DNA of 64,000 nt. It comes from Martinezella rhizogenes (GTDB taxonomy: Bacteria; Pseudomonadota; Alphaproteobacteria; Rhizobiales; Rhizobiaceae). The notes below the pieces were generated by a model. The model was not told the origin of the DNA and ran no database searches. It saw only the letters and a list, made by a program, of their open reading frames with translations. Location of the stretch: the NCBI RefSeq assembly GCF_000799715.1, contig NZ_JUHG01000013.1, positions 62,001-126,000 of the forward strand, read 5' to 3'. Of this stretch, positions 14,825 through 23,887 are shown in pieces. The translations under genes and the position numbers were made by a program. The first letter of the stretch is position 1. Each line of letters opens with the position of its first letter.

Positions 14825-16756
14825 ATGTCAAACAAGCAAAATCGCCAATTCCGTCCCCTGCCCGTTCCCAACGTCGAACTGCATGGCCTTTTCGGTGCCC
14901 GTCAGGACGCAATCTGCAATTCGACGGCTGCAACCCTGCTCGATCGCTGTGTCGAGGCCGGTATGATCCAGGCGATCGACGTCGAACAGCCGAGCCCCGG
15001 CATCGTCATTCCGCTGCAGACATGGTCGGGCTCGACGCAGATGTTCTGGGACAGTGACCTCGGCAAGTCCATCGAGACCATCGCCTATTCGCTCTACCGC
15101 CGCCCGAACCCGGAGCTTGAGGCTCGCGCCGACGCCATCATCGACATGTATGGCAAGATGCAGGACAAGGACGGCTATCTGAACGCCTGGTTCCAGCGCG
15201 TCCAGCCGGGCCGCCGCTGGACCAATCTTCGCGATCATCACGAGCTCTATTGCGCCGGCCATCTGATCGAGGCCGCCGTCGCCTATTACCAGGCGACGGG
15301 AAAACGCGAACTGCTCGATATCATGAGCCGTTTCGCCGATTACATGATCACCGTTTTCGGCAATGGCGAGGGCCAGCTACGTGGCTATTGCGGCCATGAA
15401 GAAGTGGAGCTGGCGCTGGTCAAGCTTGCCCGTGTGACGGGCGAGAAGAAATATCTCAACCTTGCCAAATACTTCGTCGACGAGCGCGGCCAGGAGCCGC
15501 ATTTCTTCACCGACGAGGCGCTACGCGATGGCCGCGACCCCGCGAAATTTGTGCAGAAGACCTATGAATACAATCAGGCGCATCAGCCGGTGCGCGAGCA
15601 GACAAAGGTTGTCGGCCATGCCGTGCGCGCCATGTATCTCTATTCCGGTATGGCGGATATCGCGACCGAATATAACGACGACAGCCTGACCTCGGCGCTG
15701 GAAACACTATGGGACGACCTGACGACAAAGCAGATGTATGTCACCGGCGGCATCGGGCCGGCCGCATCCAATGAAGGTTTCACCGACTATTACGACCTGC
15801 CGAACGAAAGCGCCTATGCCGAAACCTGCGCCTCCGTCGGCCTGGTCTTCTGGGCGAACCGCATGCTCGGCCGCGGGCCGAACCGGCGCTATGCCGACAT
15901 CATGGAACAGGCGCTCTATAACGGCGCGATGGCCGGACTGTCGCTCGACGGCAAGACCTTCTTCTACGAAAACCCGCTGGAAAGCGCCGGCAAGCATCAT
16001 CGCTGGACCTGGCATCATTGCCCCTGCTGCCCACCGAACATCGCCCGCCTGCTCGCCTCGATCGGCTCTTACATGTATGCCGCGGCAGATAATGAAATCG
16101 CCGTTCATCTCTACGGGGAAAGCAAGGCCCGCGTTCCGCTTGCAAGCGGCGTGACGGTCGAGCTCGCTCAGGAGACGCGCTACCCCTGGGACGGCGCTAT
16201 TCGTTTCGAGGTCAAGCCCGACCGCAATGCCCATTTTGCCCTATCGCTGCGCATACCGGAGTGGGCCAATGGCGCGACGCTTGCCGTCAATGGGGCACCC
16301 GTAGACCTCTCCGCCATCACCGTCGACGGCTATGCGCGCATCGAGCGCGACTGGCAGGCCGGCGACACGGTCGACCTCAACATTCCGCTGATCCCGCGCA
16401 CCCTGTTTGCCAATCCCAAGGTGCGCCAGGATGCAGGCCGCGCAGCTCTCATGCGCGGACCACTGGTCTACTGCGTCGAGACCACCGACAATGGTGCCGA
16501 TCTCAACGGCATCTCGCTTGCCGGCGATCCAGCGTCGGCGCAGACGACGGAGATTGCCGCACTCGAGGGCGCTGTCGCACTCGACATTCCGGTAAAGCGC
16601 GACGAGGCTGACTGGGGAACGGATCTCTACCGGACAGCGCCGCCGCAAAGCCGCTCTACCACTGCGCGTTTCGTCCCCTACCATCTCTGGGACAACCGCG
16701 AACCGGGCGAGATGCTGGTCTGGCTCCGCGCCGATCAGCTGCAACGCGGAGCCTGA
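14825..16756 (+). CDS. Glycoside hydrolase family 127, beta-L-arabinofuranosidase-like
   Basis: A 643-aa protein without a signal peptide, so cytoplasmic. The GH127 Zn/Cys site is visible: E333 and C335 in YAETCASVG, and C401-C402 in HHCPCCPPN, corresponding to the Glu/Cys/Cys/Cys zinc ligands of Bifidobacterium HypBA1, where the last cysteine pair contains the nucleophile. The catalytic part is an (alpha/alpha)6 barrel followed by beta-sandwich domains. HypBA1 releases L-arabinose from beta-1,2-linked arabino-oligosaccharides of plant extensins. It lies inside the sugar ABC operon between permease and ATPase, implying that imported oligosaccharide is hydrolysed inside the cell. ATG 14825 is chosen because the family N-terminus begins there; the frame is open much further upstream but overlaps the permease. 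Confidence 0.85.
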   Translation: MSNKQNRQFRPLPVPNVELHGLFGARQDAICNSTAATLLDRCVEAGMIQAIDVEQPSPGIVIPLQTWSGSTQMFWDSDLGKSIETIAYSLYRRPNPELEARADAIIDMYGKMQDKDGYLNAWFQRVQPGRRWTNLRDHHELYCAGHLIEAAVAYYQATGKRELLDIMSRFADYMITVFGNGEGQLRGYCGHEEVELALVKLARVTGEKKYLNLAKYFVDERGQEPHFFTDEALRDGRDPAKFVQKTYEYNQAHQPVREQTKVVGHAVRAMYLYSGMADIATEYNDDSLTSALETLWDDLTTKQMYVTGGIGPAASNEGFTDYYDLPNESAYAETCASVGLVFWANRMLGRGPNRRYADIMEQALYNGAMAGLSLDGKTFFYENPLESAGKHHRWTWHHCPCCPPNIARLLASIGSYMYAAADNEIAVHLYGESKARVPLASGVTVELAQETRYPWDGAIRFEVKPDRNAHFALSLRIPEWANGATLAVNGAPVDLSAITVDGYARIERDWQAGDTVDLNIPLIPRTLFANPKVRQDAGRAALMRGPLVYCVETTDNGADLNGISLAGDPASAQTTEIAALEGAVALDIPVKRDEADWGTDLYRTAPPQSRSTTARFVPYHLWDNREPGEMLVWLRADQLQRGA

Positions 16757-16757
16757 T

Positions 16758-17831
16758 ATGGGCAAGAACAGCATGAAGCTGACTGGGGTCCGCAAAAATT
16801 ACGGCGGGCTAGAGGTCATTCACGGCATCGATCTTGAGGTCGAAGAAGGTCAATTCGTCGTCTTTGTCGGTCCTTCCGGCTGCGGCAAATCGACCTTGCT
16901 CAGGATGATCGCCGGGCTGGAGGAAGTGACGGATGGCGAGATCGCCATCAAGGGCCGGGATGTCACCGATCTCGACCCGTCTGAGCGCGGTATAGCCATG
17001 GTCTTCCAGTCCTACGCGCTCTATCCGCATATGAGCGTACGCGACAATCTCGGCTTCGGGCTGAAAATGGCCAGAACCGAGACTGCAGAGATCGAGGCGC
17101 GCGTTGGTGCCGCCTCGGCGATCCTCAAGATCGACCATCTACTGGAGCGCCGGCCGGGCCAGCTTTCCGGTGGCCAGCGCCAGCGCGTCGCCATCGGCCG
17201 GGCGATCGTGCGCAAGCCGGATGTCTTCCTGTTCGATGAGCCACTGTCCAACCTCGACGCGGAGCTGCGCGTCTCCATGCGCATCGAAATCGCCCGGCTG
17301 CATCGGGAGCTCGGCAATACAATGATCTATGTGACCCACGATCAGACGGAGGCGATGACGCTTGCCGATAAGATCGTCGTGCTCAAGGACGGCAAGATCG
17401 AGCAGGTCGGCAGCCCGCGCGAGGTCTATGAAGACCCGGCCAACATCTTTGTCGCCGGCTTCATCGGTTCGCCACGCATGAACATGATCGCAGCCGAATG
17501 GGGCTCCAATGGCCTTGCAAAAATAGCGGGTGGCGCGATCAAGACCGATCTACCGCAGGCCAGCCTCGCGTCCGGCGAAAAGCTGATGCTGGGGATGCGT
17601 CCGGAGCATCTGGTCGTCGTATCGGATGGTGATGATACGGTGCGGGTAAAGGTCGATTTCGACGAATATCTCGGTGGCACACGCTATCTTTATTGCCAGA
17701 CGGAAGACGGCCAGAGCCTGATCGCCGAATATCGCGAGGGTCCGGACATCCAGCGCGGCGATATGCTTCACCTGCGCTGCGCGCCCGAAAGACGTCGCTA
17801 CTTCGACGGACAGGGAAATCGGATGCGCTGA
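16758..17831 (+). CDS. Sugar ABC transporter ATP-binding protein (UgpC/MsmK/MalK type)
   Basis: A 357-aa CUT1 ATPase. Walker [10 protein letters not shown] is near residue 37, the Q-loop in [17 protein letters not shown], the signature [15 protein letters not shown], Walker [13 protein letters not shown] and the H-loop in [10 protein letters not shown]. The C-terminal ~110 residues are a TOBE/OB regulatory domain ([12 protein letters not shown]). It starts one base after the GH127 stop codon. In this family one ATPase may serve several sugar importers. Confidence 0.88.
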   Translation: MGKNSMKLTGVRKNYGGLEVIHGIDLEVEEGQFVVFVGPSGCGKSTLLRMIAGLEEVTDGEIAIKGRDVTDLDPSERGIAMVFQSYALYPHMSVRDNLGFGLKMARTETAEIEARVGAASAILKIDHLLERRPGQLSGGQRQRVAIGRAIVRKPDVFLFDEPLSNLDAELRVSMRIEIARLHRELGNTMIYVTHDQTEAMTLADKIVVLKDGKIEQVGSPREVYEDPANIFVAGFIGSPRMNMIAAEWGSNGLAKIAGGAIKTDLPQASLASGEKLMLGMRPEHLVVVSDGDDTVRVKVDFDEYLGGTRYLYCQTEDGQSLIAEYREGPDIQRGDMLHLRCAPERRRYFDGQGNRMR

Positions 17832-17931
17832 GGCGTTGCTCTGTCAAAGTGACGCGGCCTAATCGTTTGACCAATAACGAAAATTATGGCGATGTTTGCG
17901 CGGTTGGATTGGGCTGACCGGGGGAGTTTTT

Positions 17932-19548
17932 GTGGCGAAGACCTATGAATTCATTATCGCTGGTGGCGGCTCGGCGGCTTGCGTCGCGGCCATGCGGCTG
18001 GTGCGGGATTTCGGCTTTTCCGTGCTTATCATCGAGCGCGGGCCGCGCAAGACCGCCAAGCTAATGGCTTTTCCCGCCGGCTATATGAAATACCTCGCGC
18101 GCGATGATTTTCTGGAAATGCACCATACGGTTCCGCAGCCGCAGTTGGGTGGACGCGGCCCCATCGTTCCAGTCGCCAAGGCCCTCGGCGGCGGCAGCGC
18201 CGTCAACGCCATGGTCTACATGCGCGGCCAGAAGGAGGATTACGACGGCTGGGCAAATCATCTCGGCAACGGAACGGAGTGGTCCTACGAGGACATGCTG
18301 CCGCACTTCAAGGGCATCGAAGCCAATACGCGCTTCAACAATGAGTATCACGGCATCTCCGGCAATCTGCGCATCTCCGAGCCGCAGCACACCTGCGATA
18401 CGACACAGGATTTCCTGTTGGCAGCACAGGGACTGGGGCATGCCTACAATCCGGATTTCAATGGCGTCCGACAAAACGGCGTCGGTATAATGCAGCATAC
18501 TTACAGCCAATGGAACGGCAAGACCGAGCGTTCCGACGCCAAGAAAGCGTTTCTCGATCCACTTAATGGCGATCCACGCCTAGACATCATCACGGACGCC
18601 CGCGTCGATCGCATCGTCATTGAAAACGGCCGCGCGACAGGCGTTATCTACACACGGAATGGCGAGAGCCATACCGTTCGGGCGGAGCGCGAAATCCTTG
18701 TCGCCTCAGGCACCTACAACAGCGCCAAGCTGATGATGCTCTCCGGCATTGGCCCGGCCGACCATCTGCGAGAACACGGCATTACCGTCGCGCTCGATCT
18801 CCCCGGCGTCGGCGCGAATTTGCAGGATCATCATGAAGTCCCCGTCATCGCCACGACCAAGGGAAAGTCCGGCTATTTCGGCGAGGACAAGGGCTGGCCG
18901 ATGCTGCGTAACGGGCTGCAATATCTGCTCTTCAACTCCGGCCCGGTGACGACGACAGGCATCGAATCCTGCCTATTCTACGACCCGGACGGAAGCGAAC
19001 GGCCGTCGATCCAGCTCTATTGCGCGCCGATCGTCTATCTCGACCGTGATGTCTCTTCCGCCAAGCCGACCCACGGCGTCACCTTCACCTCCTGCCTCTT
19101 GCGACCGAAGGCGCGCGGCAGTGTCAAGCTGCGCTCGGCCAATCCCGACGATCAGCCCTTGGTCGATTGCAACTTCTTCGGTGATCCCGACGATCTACGT
19201 CTGACGCTCGCCTCGCTGAAGGTCGCGCGGCAATTGCTGGAGACGGAACCCTTCAAATCGAAGATCGCAGACGAGATCCTTCCCGGCCGGGCGCTTCAGA
19301 ACGACGAAGCCCTCGCCAAATTCGCCGGCCAGACCGTCAAGACCAATTACCATCCATCCGGCAGCCTGCGCATGGGGCCGGACAGCGATCCGATGTCGGT
19401 GGTCGACGGAAATCTGCGCGTGCGCGGCATCGACGGTCTCAGGATCATCGATTGCTCGATCATCCCGTTCATTCCCTCAGGGAATACCAATGCCCCGGCA
19501 ATGGCAATCGGCTCCAAGGCCGCTGAGATGATCGGGAAGGGCTATTGA
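17932..19548 (+). CDS. GMC-family FAD oxidoreductase (choline dehydrogenase-like)
   Basis: A 538-aa protein starting at GTG 17932, preceded by GGGGGAG; MAKTYEFIIAGGGSAACVAA puts the FAD-binding GGGSA motif near residue 11 as in the family. Other GMC signatures are GGGSAVNAMVYMRGQ, SGTYNSAKLMMLSGIGP, and the C-terminal NYHPSGSLRMG and SGNTNAPAMAIG carrying the catalytic His/Asn pair. It follows the sugar operon by 100 bp on the same strand and may be read from the same promoter. The substrate is an alcohol or sugar of unknown identity. Confidence 0.85.
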   Translation: MAKTYEFIIAGGGSAACVAAMRLVRDFGFSVLIIERGPRKTAKLMAFPAGYMKYLARDDFLEMHHTVPQPQLGGRGPIVPVAKALGGGSAVNAMVYMRGQKEDYDGWANHLGNGTEWSYEDMLPHFKGIEANTRFNNEYHGISGNLRISEPQHTCDTTQDFLLAAQGLGHAYNPDFNGVRQNGVGIMQHTYSQWNGKTERSDAKKAFLDPLNGDPRLDIITDARVDRIVIENGRATGVIYTRNGESHTVRAEREILVASGTYNSAKLMMLSGIGPADHLREHGITVALDLPGVGANLQDHHEVPVIATTKGKSGYFGEDKGWPMLRNGLQYLLFNSGPVTTTGIESCLFYDPDGSERPSIQLYCAPIVYLDRDVSSAKPTHGVTFTSCLLRPKARGSVKLRSANPDDQPLVDCNFFGDPDDLRLTLASLKVARQLLETEPFKSKIADEILPGRALQNDEALAKFAGQTVKTNYHPSGSLRMGPDSDPMSVVDGNLRVRGIDGLRIIDCSIIPFIPSGNTNAPAMAIGSKAAEMIGKGY

Positions 19549-19557
19549 AGCGCGGCG

Positions 19558-19971
19558 CTAAAATTCCCAGGGTGATATGATTTCGAGGCCCGTTGTCTGG
19601 AAATCAGGTAAATTGCGAGTCGCCAAGCGGCCGCCGTTTACGTGGGCGATGGCAGCGATCATACCATCCGCCGTGGACATTGGCCGCCCCTGTCGTTTGG
19701 CTACCCCCATGATCTCGCCATAAGCCAACGCGGCTTCCTCGGTTAGGCCGAAGATCCGATCTGCAAATCGGCGGCGCCATTCGGACAATCGTTGCTCCAG
19801 CCGTGCCGCACGTTGATCGGGTACGATCTTCTGAATACCGAAAGCAATTTCGGCAATCGCAACGGTCGGCAAGGCGATCTCCGCGTCATGCCGGTCGAGC
19901 CAGGCGATAACCGCCGGATCGGGCAGCTTCCGGAGTGTCTCGGATATGACGTTTGTATCGAGAAATATCAC
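19558..19971 (-). CDS. VapC/FitB-like PIN-domain toxin
   Basis: A 137-aa PIN-domain ribonuclease. The acidic metal-binding residues are visible in MIFLDTNVISE (D5), TVAIAEIAFGI (E41) and STADGMIAAIA (D101), with a further Asn/Asp region RNLPDF near the end. VapC-type toxins cleave RNA when released from their antitoxin. The gene overlaps the antitoxin gene by 4 bp and converges on the GMC oxidoreductase. Confidence 0.88.
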   Translation of the reverse strand: MIFLDTNVISETLRKLPDPAVIAWLDRHDAEIALPTVAIAEIAFGIQKIVPDQRAARLEQRLSEWRRRFADRIFGLTEEAALAYGEIMGVAKRQGRPMSTADGMIAAIAHVNGGRLATRNLPDFQTTGLEIISPWEF

Positions 19972-20216
19972 AGATCGATTCCGTGATTAACCTGCCGCCC
20001 TTCGCGAATGACGGCCTCCAGATCAATATCCTCGTCGTCGCTCATCGCCATCCGAGCATAGAAGGATGAAGCCGGCTCGCGGCCAGCCTCGCGAATTTCA
20101 TAGGATTCGAGCGCGCGTTCGACGATATCCGCAATGGTGCGGTTCTCACGTCGGGCCAGCCGATGAGCAAGATCACGCGCCTTGGCGCTGCGGACAGATA
20201 GTTGCGGTTCAGCCAT
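19968..20216 (-). CDS. VapB/FitA-like antitoxin
   Basis: An 82-aa protein beginning MAEPQLSVRSAKARDLAHRL. The segment ARDLAHRLARRENRTIADIVERALESYE is of the short DNA-binding type found in plasmid-stability antitoxins paired with PIN toxins. The acidic tail (SDDEDIDLEAVIREGRQ) probably wraps the toxin. Start overlaps nothing upstream; the promoter region holds interleaved inverted repeats. Confidence 0.83.
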   Translation of the reverse strand: MAEPQLSVRSAKARDLAHRLARRENRTIADIVERALESYEIREAGREPASSFYARMAMSDDEDIDLEAVIREGRQVNHGIDL

Positions 20217-20252
20217 AGTGGTCTCCTATCTAACCAATATAAGCCGTCCCAA

Positions 20253-20284
20253 TCTAGCCATCAAGATGGCAAGTGATGGCTAGA
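20253..20284. promoter_or_regulatory. Nested inverted repeats, toxin-antitoxin operator candidate
   Basis: TCTAGCCATC (20253-20262) and GATGGCTAGA (20275-20284) are perfect 10-bp arms. Nested inside, GCCATC-AA-GATGGC (20257-20270) is a second perfect inverted repeat sharing the left arm. It lies 36 bp upstream of the antitoxin start. The alternative pairings fit occupancy by different antitoxin/toxin complexes, which is an inference. Confidence 0.65.
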
Positions 20285-20292
20285 TGGCAGAA

Positions 20293-22092
20293 TCAAGCCG
20301 GTTCGAACAGCGGTGCGATCATCATTTCCGGCACGAGTACCAAGCCTTTATCGGTGATGCGGATTTCCGGAATGACGGAAAGCGGGATTAGGTTGAATCC
20401 CATATAGGGGATGGTGCAGCCGGCCTTTTCCCATTCGACCTTCAATGCTTTCACCTCCTCGGCAACCGCGTGCACACGCTTGTCGGAGAGCAGCCCGGCG
20501 ATGGGCAATGGCACCATAGCTGTCACCTTGCCATCCATGACGACGCAGGCGCCGCCCTGCTTGGCTTCGATCGCATCGAGAGCGACCTGCATGTCCGCCT
20601 GATTGGTGCCGGCGACGATGATGTTGTGGCTGTCGTGCCCGACGGAAGAGGCCACCGCTCCCTTCTTCAAGCCAAAGTTGTTCAGAAGACCATGCGCGAC
20701 ATTGCCAGATGATTTGCCGTGGCGTTCGACCACCGTGACGAAGCAGAGGCCGTGACGGTCAAAATGCGCCTGCCAGTCATTGGCCGGCTCGAGTTCGACA
20801 GTCACATGACCGAGCATAATGCCCGGCAGTTCGGTCTTGATCGTATGAGCAATCACCGGTCCGGTCGGCAGTTCCGGCGTCAGTTTCAGGTTCTTCGGCA
20901 GTTTCACCGTATGGTAGGCGGCTTCCGGATAACGATAGGGACTGGACAGCGCGGCATCGAGAACCGGCGTGATCTTGCTGTTCTCCACTACCAATTCGCC
21001 GCCATACCATGTGCTCACCGGCTTCAGGTCGTCGGTCAGGAGCACGAGATCGGCCCGGCGACCGCCTCCGAGGCCGCCGATTTCGTTCTCCATGCCGAAG
21101 CGGGTCGCGCCATGCAGCGAACCCATGGCCCAGGCCTGCTCGGGCGTCATGCCGGCCACTACCGCCTGACGCGTCACCCAATCAAGACCGAAGAATAGCA
21201 GATCGTCGGCATCGCGGTCGTCGGTGCACACCGCAATGCGCTTGTGGGACGCGCCGAGTTCGGTGATGGTCTTGATCGCATGCGGCAGGCTATGCCACGC
21301 CGTCGTTGGCGGGCCGCCGCGCAAGAACAGCCAGATACCGGCCTCCAGCAGGTCGTCGGCAATCTCGCGGTCGATGGCCTCATGCGTATCGGTGACGCCG
21401 GATGCTGCGTAGGCGGCCACGAATTCCCGACCGTAGACATGACCCGAGACTGGGCGTCCGCGCTCCAGCGCTGCCGCAAGGATGGCATGGCTGCGCTCGT
21501 CGCCCATTGCCACGGGCACGAAATCCATCTTCTCGCCAAGTGCTACAGCTTCCGGCCATTTGTCGAACAGATTAGCGATCTTTCCCGGCGTCAGGTCGCC
21601 GCCGGCGGTTTCAAGCTCAGGTGACGTGGCCGGCACGGTACTCGGCACGGTCAGGAAAATCGACAGCGGCGCCTGACGGGCATCTTCCAACATCGCCTCG
21701 ACACCGGCAACATCCATGACATTGCCGATCTCGTGGCTATCGCAGAAAATCGTCGTCGTACCGTTCAGAAGCGCGGCCTCGGCATAGGCGCAGGCGGTCA
21801 CCATGCTCGATTCGATATGGATATGCGGATCGACGAGGCCGGGCGCGATGATCCCTCCCCTGGCGTCGTAGAATTTGGCGCTGCCGCCGCGATAACTGCC
21901 GGCCGGTTTGACCGCCGCGATGCGGCCGCCTGAGATCCAGATTTCCTTGTCGGCAAGGATGCGCTCGGAATAGGTGGAGAGCACGCGCGCGCTCTGAATG
22001 ACCAGATCAGGGTCGCGGCGGGCCGAAGCAACGTCGGCGAGCGTGCGCGTCATGGTCGAGAGCGGCTTGACGGAAAAACGGGTGAGCGTCAT
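20293..22092 (-). CDS. ade: Adenine deaminase
   Basis: A 599-aa amidohydrolase-superfamily enzyme converting adenine to hypoxanthine plus ammonia. Diagnostic motifs: the metal site [29 protein letters not shown], the conserved SGHVYGREF region, and the C-terminal adenine deaminase domain with [18 protein letters not shown]. It is the last gene of a four-gene operon (78-aa protein, Rieske protein, GST, ade) divergent from the purine importer. Start at ATG 22092; an internal ATG at 22053 is an alternative. Confidence 0.9.
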   Translation of the reverse strand: MTLTRFSVKPLSTMTRTLADVASARRDPDLVIQSARVLSTYSERILADKEIWISGGRIAAVKPAGSYRGGSAKFYDARGGIIAPGLVDPHIHIESSMVTACAYAEAALLNGTTTIFCDSHEIGNVMDVAGVEAMLEDARQAPLSIFLTVPSTVPATSPELETAGGDLTPGKIANLFDKWPEAVALGEKMDFVPVAMGDERSHAILAAALERGRPVSGHVYGREFVAAYAASGVTDTHEAIDREIADDLLEAGIWLFLRGGPPTTAWHSLPHAIKTITELGASHKRIAVCTDDRDADDLLFFGLDWVTRQAVVAGMTPEQAWAMGSLHGATRFGMENEIGGLGGGRRADLVLLTDDLKPVSTWYGGELVVENSKITPVLDAALSSPYRYPEAAYHTVKLPKNLKLTPELPTGPVIAHTIKTELPGIMLGHVTVELEPANDWQAHFDRHGLCFVTVVERHGKSSGNVAHGLLNNFGLKKGAVASSVGHDSHNIIVAGTNQADMQVALDAIEAKQGGACVVMDGKVTAMVPLPIAGLLSDKRVHAVAEEVKALKVEWEKAGCTIPYMGFNLIPLSVIPEIRITDKGLVLVPEMMIAPLFEPA

Positions 22093-22110
22093 TGGGTATC
22101 CAGTTCAAAA

Positions 22111-22743
22111 TCAATGATAATCGGGAATGCCGGGCATGGTGCGGAAACCGTCGATGCTGCGGAAACGACGCAGCCAGCGGCGCAGGGCCGGATAGTCGTC
22201 GTGGTTGACGCCGTAATCGCGACTGAGCGCAAAGGACGGAAACAACGTCAGATCCGCAAGCGTCGGCCCATCTCCAACGAACCACTCGAGCCCGTCGAAG
22301 TGGCGGAGCGTCATATGGTCGTCCATGATGCGGAACGCCTTGCGGGCAGCGGCGCTGAGGACCGCTTCGTCGCCCGGCGTATCAAAGAGCGATTGCAGGC
22401 GCGCGGCAACGGCAGGTGCAAGCGCCGTCGCGGAGAAATGCAACCACATCGTCGTCAGGCCGAAATTCGCCGCCTCTTCCGGCAACCAGCGCTGCGCCGG
22501 GTCGTAAGCCTTGGCGAGATAGGCGAGGATCGCTTCCGTGCCATGAAGCACAAGGTCGCCGTCGGTGAGCACCGGCATGGTGCCGAGCGGATTGAGCGCC
22601 AGCATGGCCGGCTTGTTCTCCTCCTTACCCGGAAACATGTCGACGGCGACGGTTTTGTGCGGGAGTTCCAGCATGGAGAGCAGCAATCGAACGCGATAGC
22701 TCCCCTCGTCCATCTCGTAATTATAGAGCGTGATCTCCGCCAT
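22111..22743 (-). CDS. Glutathione S-transferase-like protein (NdmE-like by context)
   Basis: A 210-aa protein with an N-terminal thioredoxin-like GST domain (MAEITLYNYEMDEGSYRVRL; NPLGTMPVLTDGDLVLHGTEAILAYLA, the glutathione-binding cis-Pro region) and a helical C-terminal domain (PTLADLTLFPSFAL). The start codon overlaps the Rieske stop by one base (TGATG), indicating tight coupling. In the Pseudomonas caffeine N-demethylase system, a GST homologue, NdmE, is a structural partner of the Rieske-less oxygenase NdmC. The neighbours here suggest the same role rather than detoxification, but this is inferred. Confidence 0.82.
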   Translation of the reverse strand: MAEITLYNYEMDEGSYRVRLLLSMLELPHKTVAVDMFPGKEENKPAMLALNPLGTMPVLTDGDLVLHGTEAILAYLAKAYDPAQRWLPEEAANFGLTTMWLHFSATALAPAVAARLQSLFDTPGDEAVLSAAARKAFRIMDDHMTLRHFDGLEWFVGDGPTLADLTLFPSFALSRDYGVNHDDYPALRRWLRRFRSIDGFRTMPGIPDYH

Positions 22744-23405
22744 CAGGCGACCTCCGCCATATGCTCAAGATCGAAGCGAAGACCCTCAGCCCATTGCGCA
22801 TAGTGCTTCTGCTTGGCCCCGGCATTGACCGCCGGCGAGCCGAGAATGACGATGTGAACGGCGGTCCTCTCCGGTGAAACGACCTGAATAGCAACCAGCA
22901 ATCTGTCGGCGCCGGCCTGCAATATGCCGGCATCCCCAGCGAAAGTGCTCACGCCAGCCTTCTCCAGCGCGGCAAAGGTATCATCCGCTCCGCGCTCGAC
23001 ATAGAGGCTGCGCACCGGGGTAACGCCCATCGCCGCGTCGATATCCGGCAAGGAGGCCGCCGACGCCGTTGTCGCCCAGATGATCCCATATCTTTCCTCG
23101 GCGAAGTAAGTCGGCACCTTGATCGTCTGCGGCACCTCCAGGCTCGGATGCGCGGGAATGTAGCGACATTGCCCGGCGGTATCATACTGCCAGCCGTGGT
23201 ACAGACAGGCGATGTGGTCGCCGCGGACGAAGCCGAAGCTCAGGCGCATGCCACGATGCGGACAGCGATCCTCCCAGACATGCGCCTTGCCGCTATTGTC
23301 GCGCCAGACAACGATCTCGCTACCATCAACGACGGCGCTCGCCGATGTTCCGGGCTCGATCGATGCCGACAGGGCGACAGGCACCCATCCTGCTTCCAGT
23401 TTCAT
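22743..23405 (-). CDS. Rieske [2Fe-2S] protein lacking an oxygenase iron site
   Basis: A 220-aa protein. C48-x-H50 (RCPHRG) and C67-x2-H70 (CLYHGW) supply the four Rieske ligands. The following IPAHPSLEVPQTIKVPTYFAEERYGIIW is the usual end of the Rieske domain of ring-hydroxylating oxygenase alpha subunits. The C-terminal ~105 residues have no D/E-x2-H-x4-H iron site, so the protein can transfer electrons but cannot be the catalytic subunit. Its overlap with the 78-aa gene (ATGA) and the GST gene indicates one translational unit. The catalytic half appears to be the 285-aa protein at 28689-29546 across the importer genes. Confidence 0.85.
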   Translation of the reverse strand: MKLEAGWVPVALSASIEPGTSASAVVDGSEIVVWRDNSGKAHVWEDRCPHRGMRLSFGFVRGDHIACLYHGWQYDTAGQCRYIPAHPSLEVPQTIKVPTYFAEERYGIIWATTASAASLPDIDAAMGVTPVRSLYVERGADDTFAALEKAGVSTFAGDAGILQAGADRLLVAIQVVSPERTAVHIVILGSPAVNAGAKQKHYAQWAEGLRFDLEHMAEVA

Positions 23406-23638
23406 ATGTCACTCCGCTCGATATCAAGAATGATACAGTCATAAGGCCCCAGGCTGCATGCCATTTCGAAGGCGTCGACCAGATCTACCTGCCCTTTGAC
23501 GGCGAGTGTCGCCGACATTGCATCACAGGCTTCCATCTCGATGTCCAGATCCAGCCGGCGGGCACGATGCTGCGCAAACTCGGTGAAACTGTCGCAGACC
23601 ACCTGCCCTCGAAAGATAAATCGTGCCGCTTCGGTCAT
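23402..23638 (-). CDS. Small conserved-looking protein, weakly acylphosphatase-like
   Basis: A 78-aa acidic protein (MTEAARFIFRGQVVCDSFTEF at the start; LVDAFEMACSLGPYDCIILDIE near the end). The length, FxFRGQV start and beta-alpha-beta pattern recall acylphosphatases, but the catalytic Arg/Asn arrangement is not clear, so I do not assign activity. It is the first gene of the Rieske-GST-ade operon and overlaps the Rieske gene in ATGA, so it probably serves the oxygenase. The ribosome binding site is weak. Confidence 0.65.
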   Translation of the reverse strand: MTEAARFIFRGQVVCDSFTEFAQHRARRLDLDIEMEACDAMSATLAVKGQVDLVDAFEMACSLGPYDCIILDIERSDI

Positions 23639-23887
23639 GTCGCGGAATGTCCGTTCGCCCTACCCATGCCCCACCTCGTGCATTAAAAATACTCACGATG
23701 CATAAAAAATATACATGCTTCACTTTTAGGCATTCTAGCCGTCCTCCCCATGAAAATTCAAGGGACTATGCGGCGCTGCCAACAAGCCATGTGAGCAAAG
23801 CACCCAGAGTGCTCTCTTGCAACTGGCATAATTGTTGCGTCGAGATCGCCTGGACGCGGTTGGCGTGCCAAACCAAAAGAGGATTTC
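23639..23887. promoter_or_regulatory. Divergent promoter region of the purine island
   Basis: A 249-bp gap between the two divergent purine operons. It contains two 13-bp direct repeats, TGCATTAAAAATA (23679-23691) and TGCATAAAAAATA (23699-23711), 20 bp apart or about two helical turns, in an AT-rich core. No gene or known riboswitch fold is recognisable. A shared regulator for both directions is likely, but no regulator gene is adjacent. Confidence 0.5.

Noticed and set aside
22111..22743. GST as a plain detoxification enzyme
   Set aside because: Possible, but one-base overlap with the Rieske gene and the NdmE precedent make a structural role in the oxygenase more likely; kept as an alternative.
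23639..23887. Purine riboswitch in the leader of the purine importer
   Set aside because: The region is AT-rich with direct repeats, but I see no three-way-junction pattern and such riboswitches are not expected in this group.
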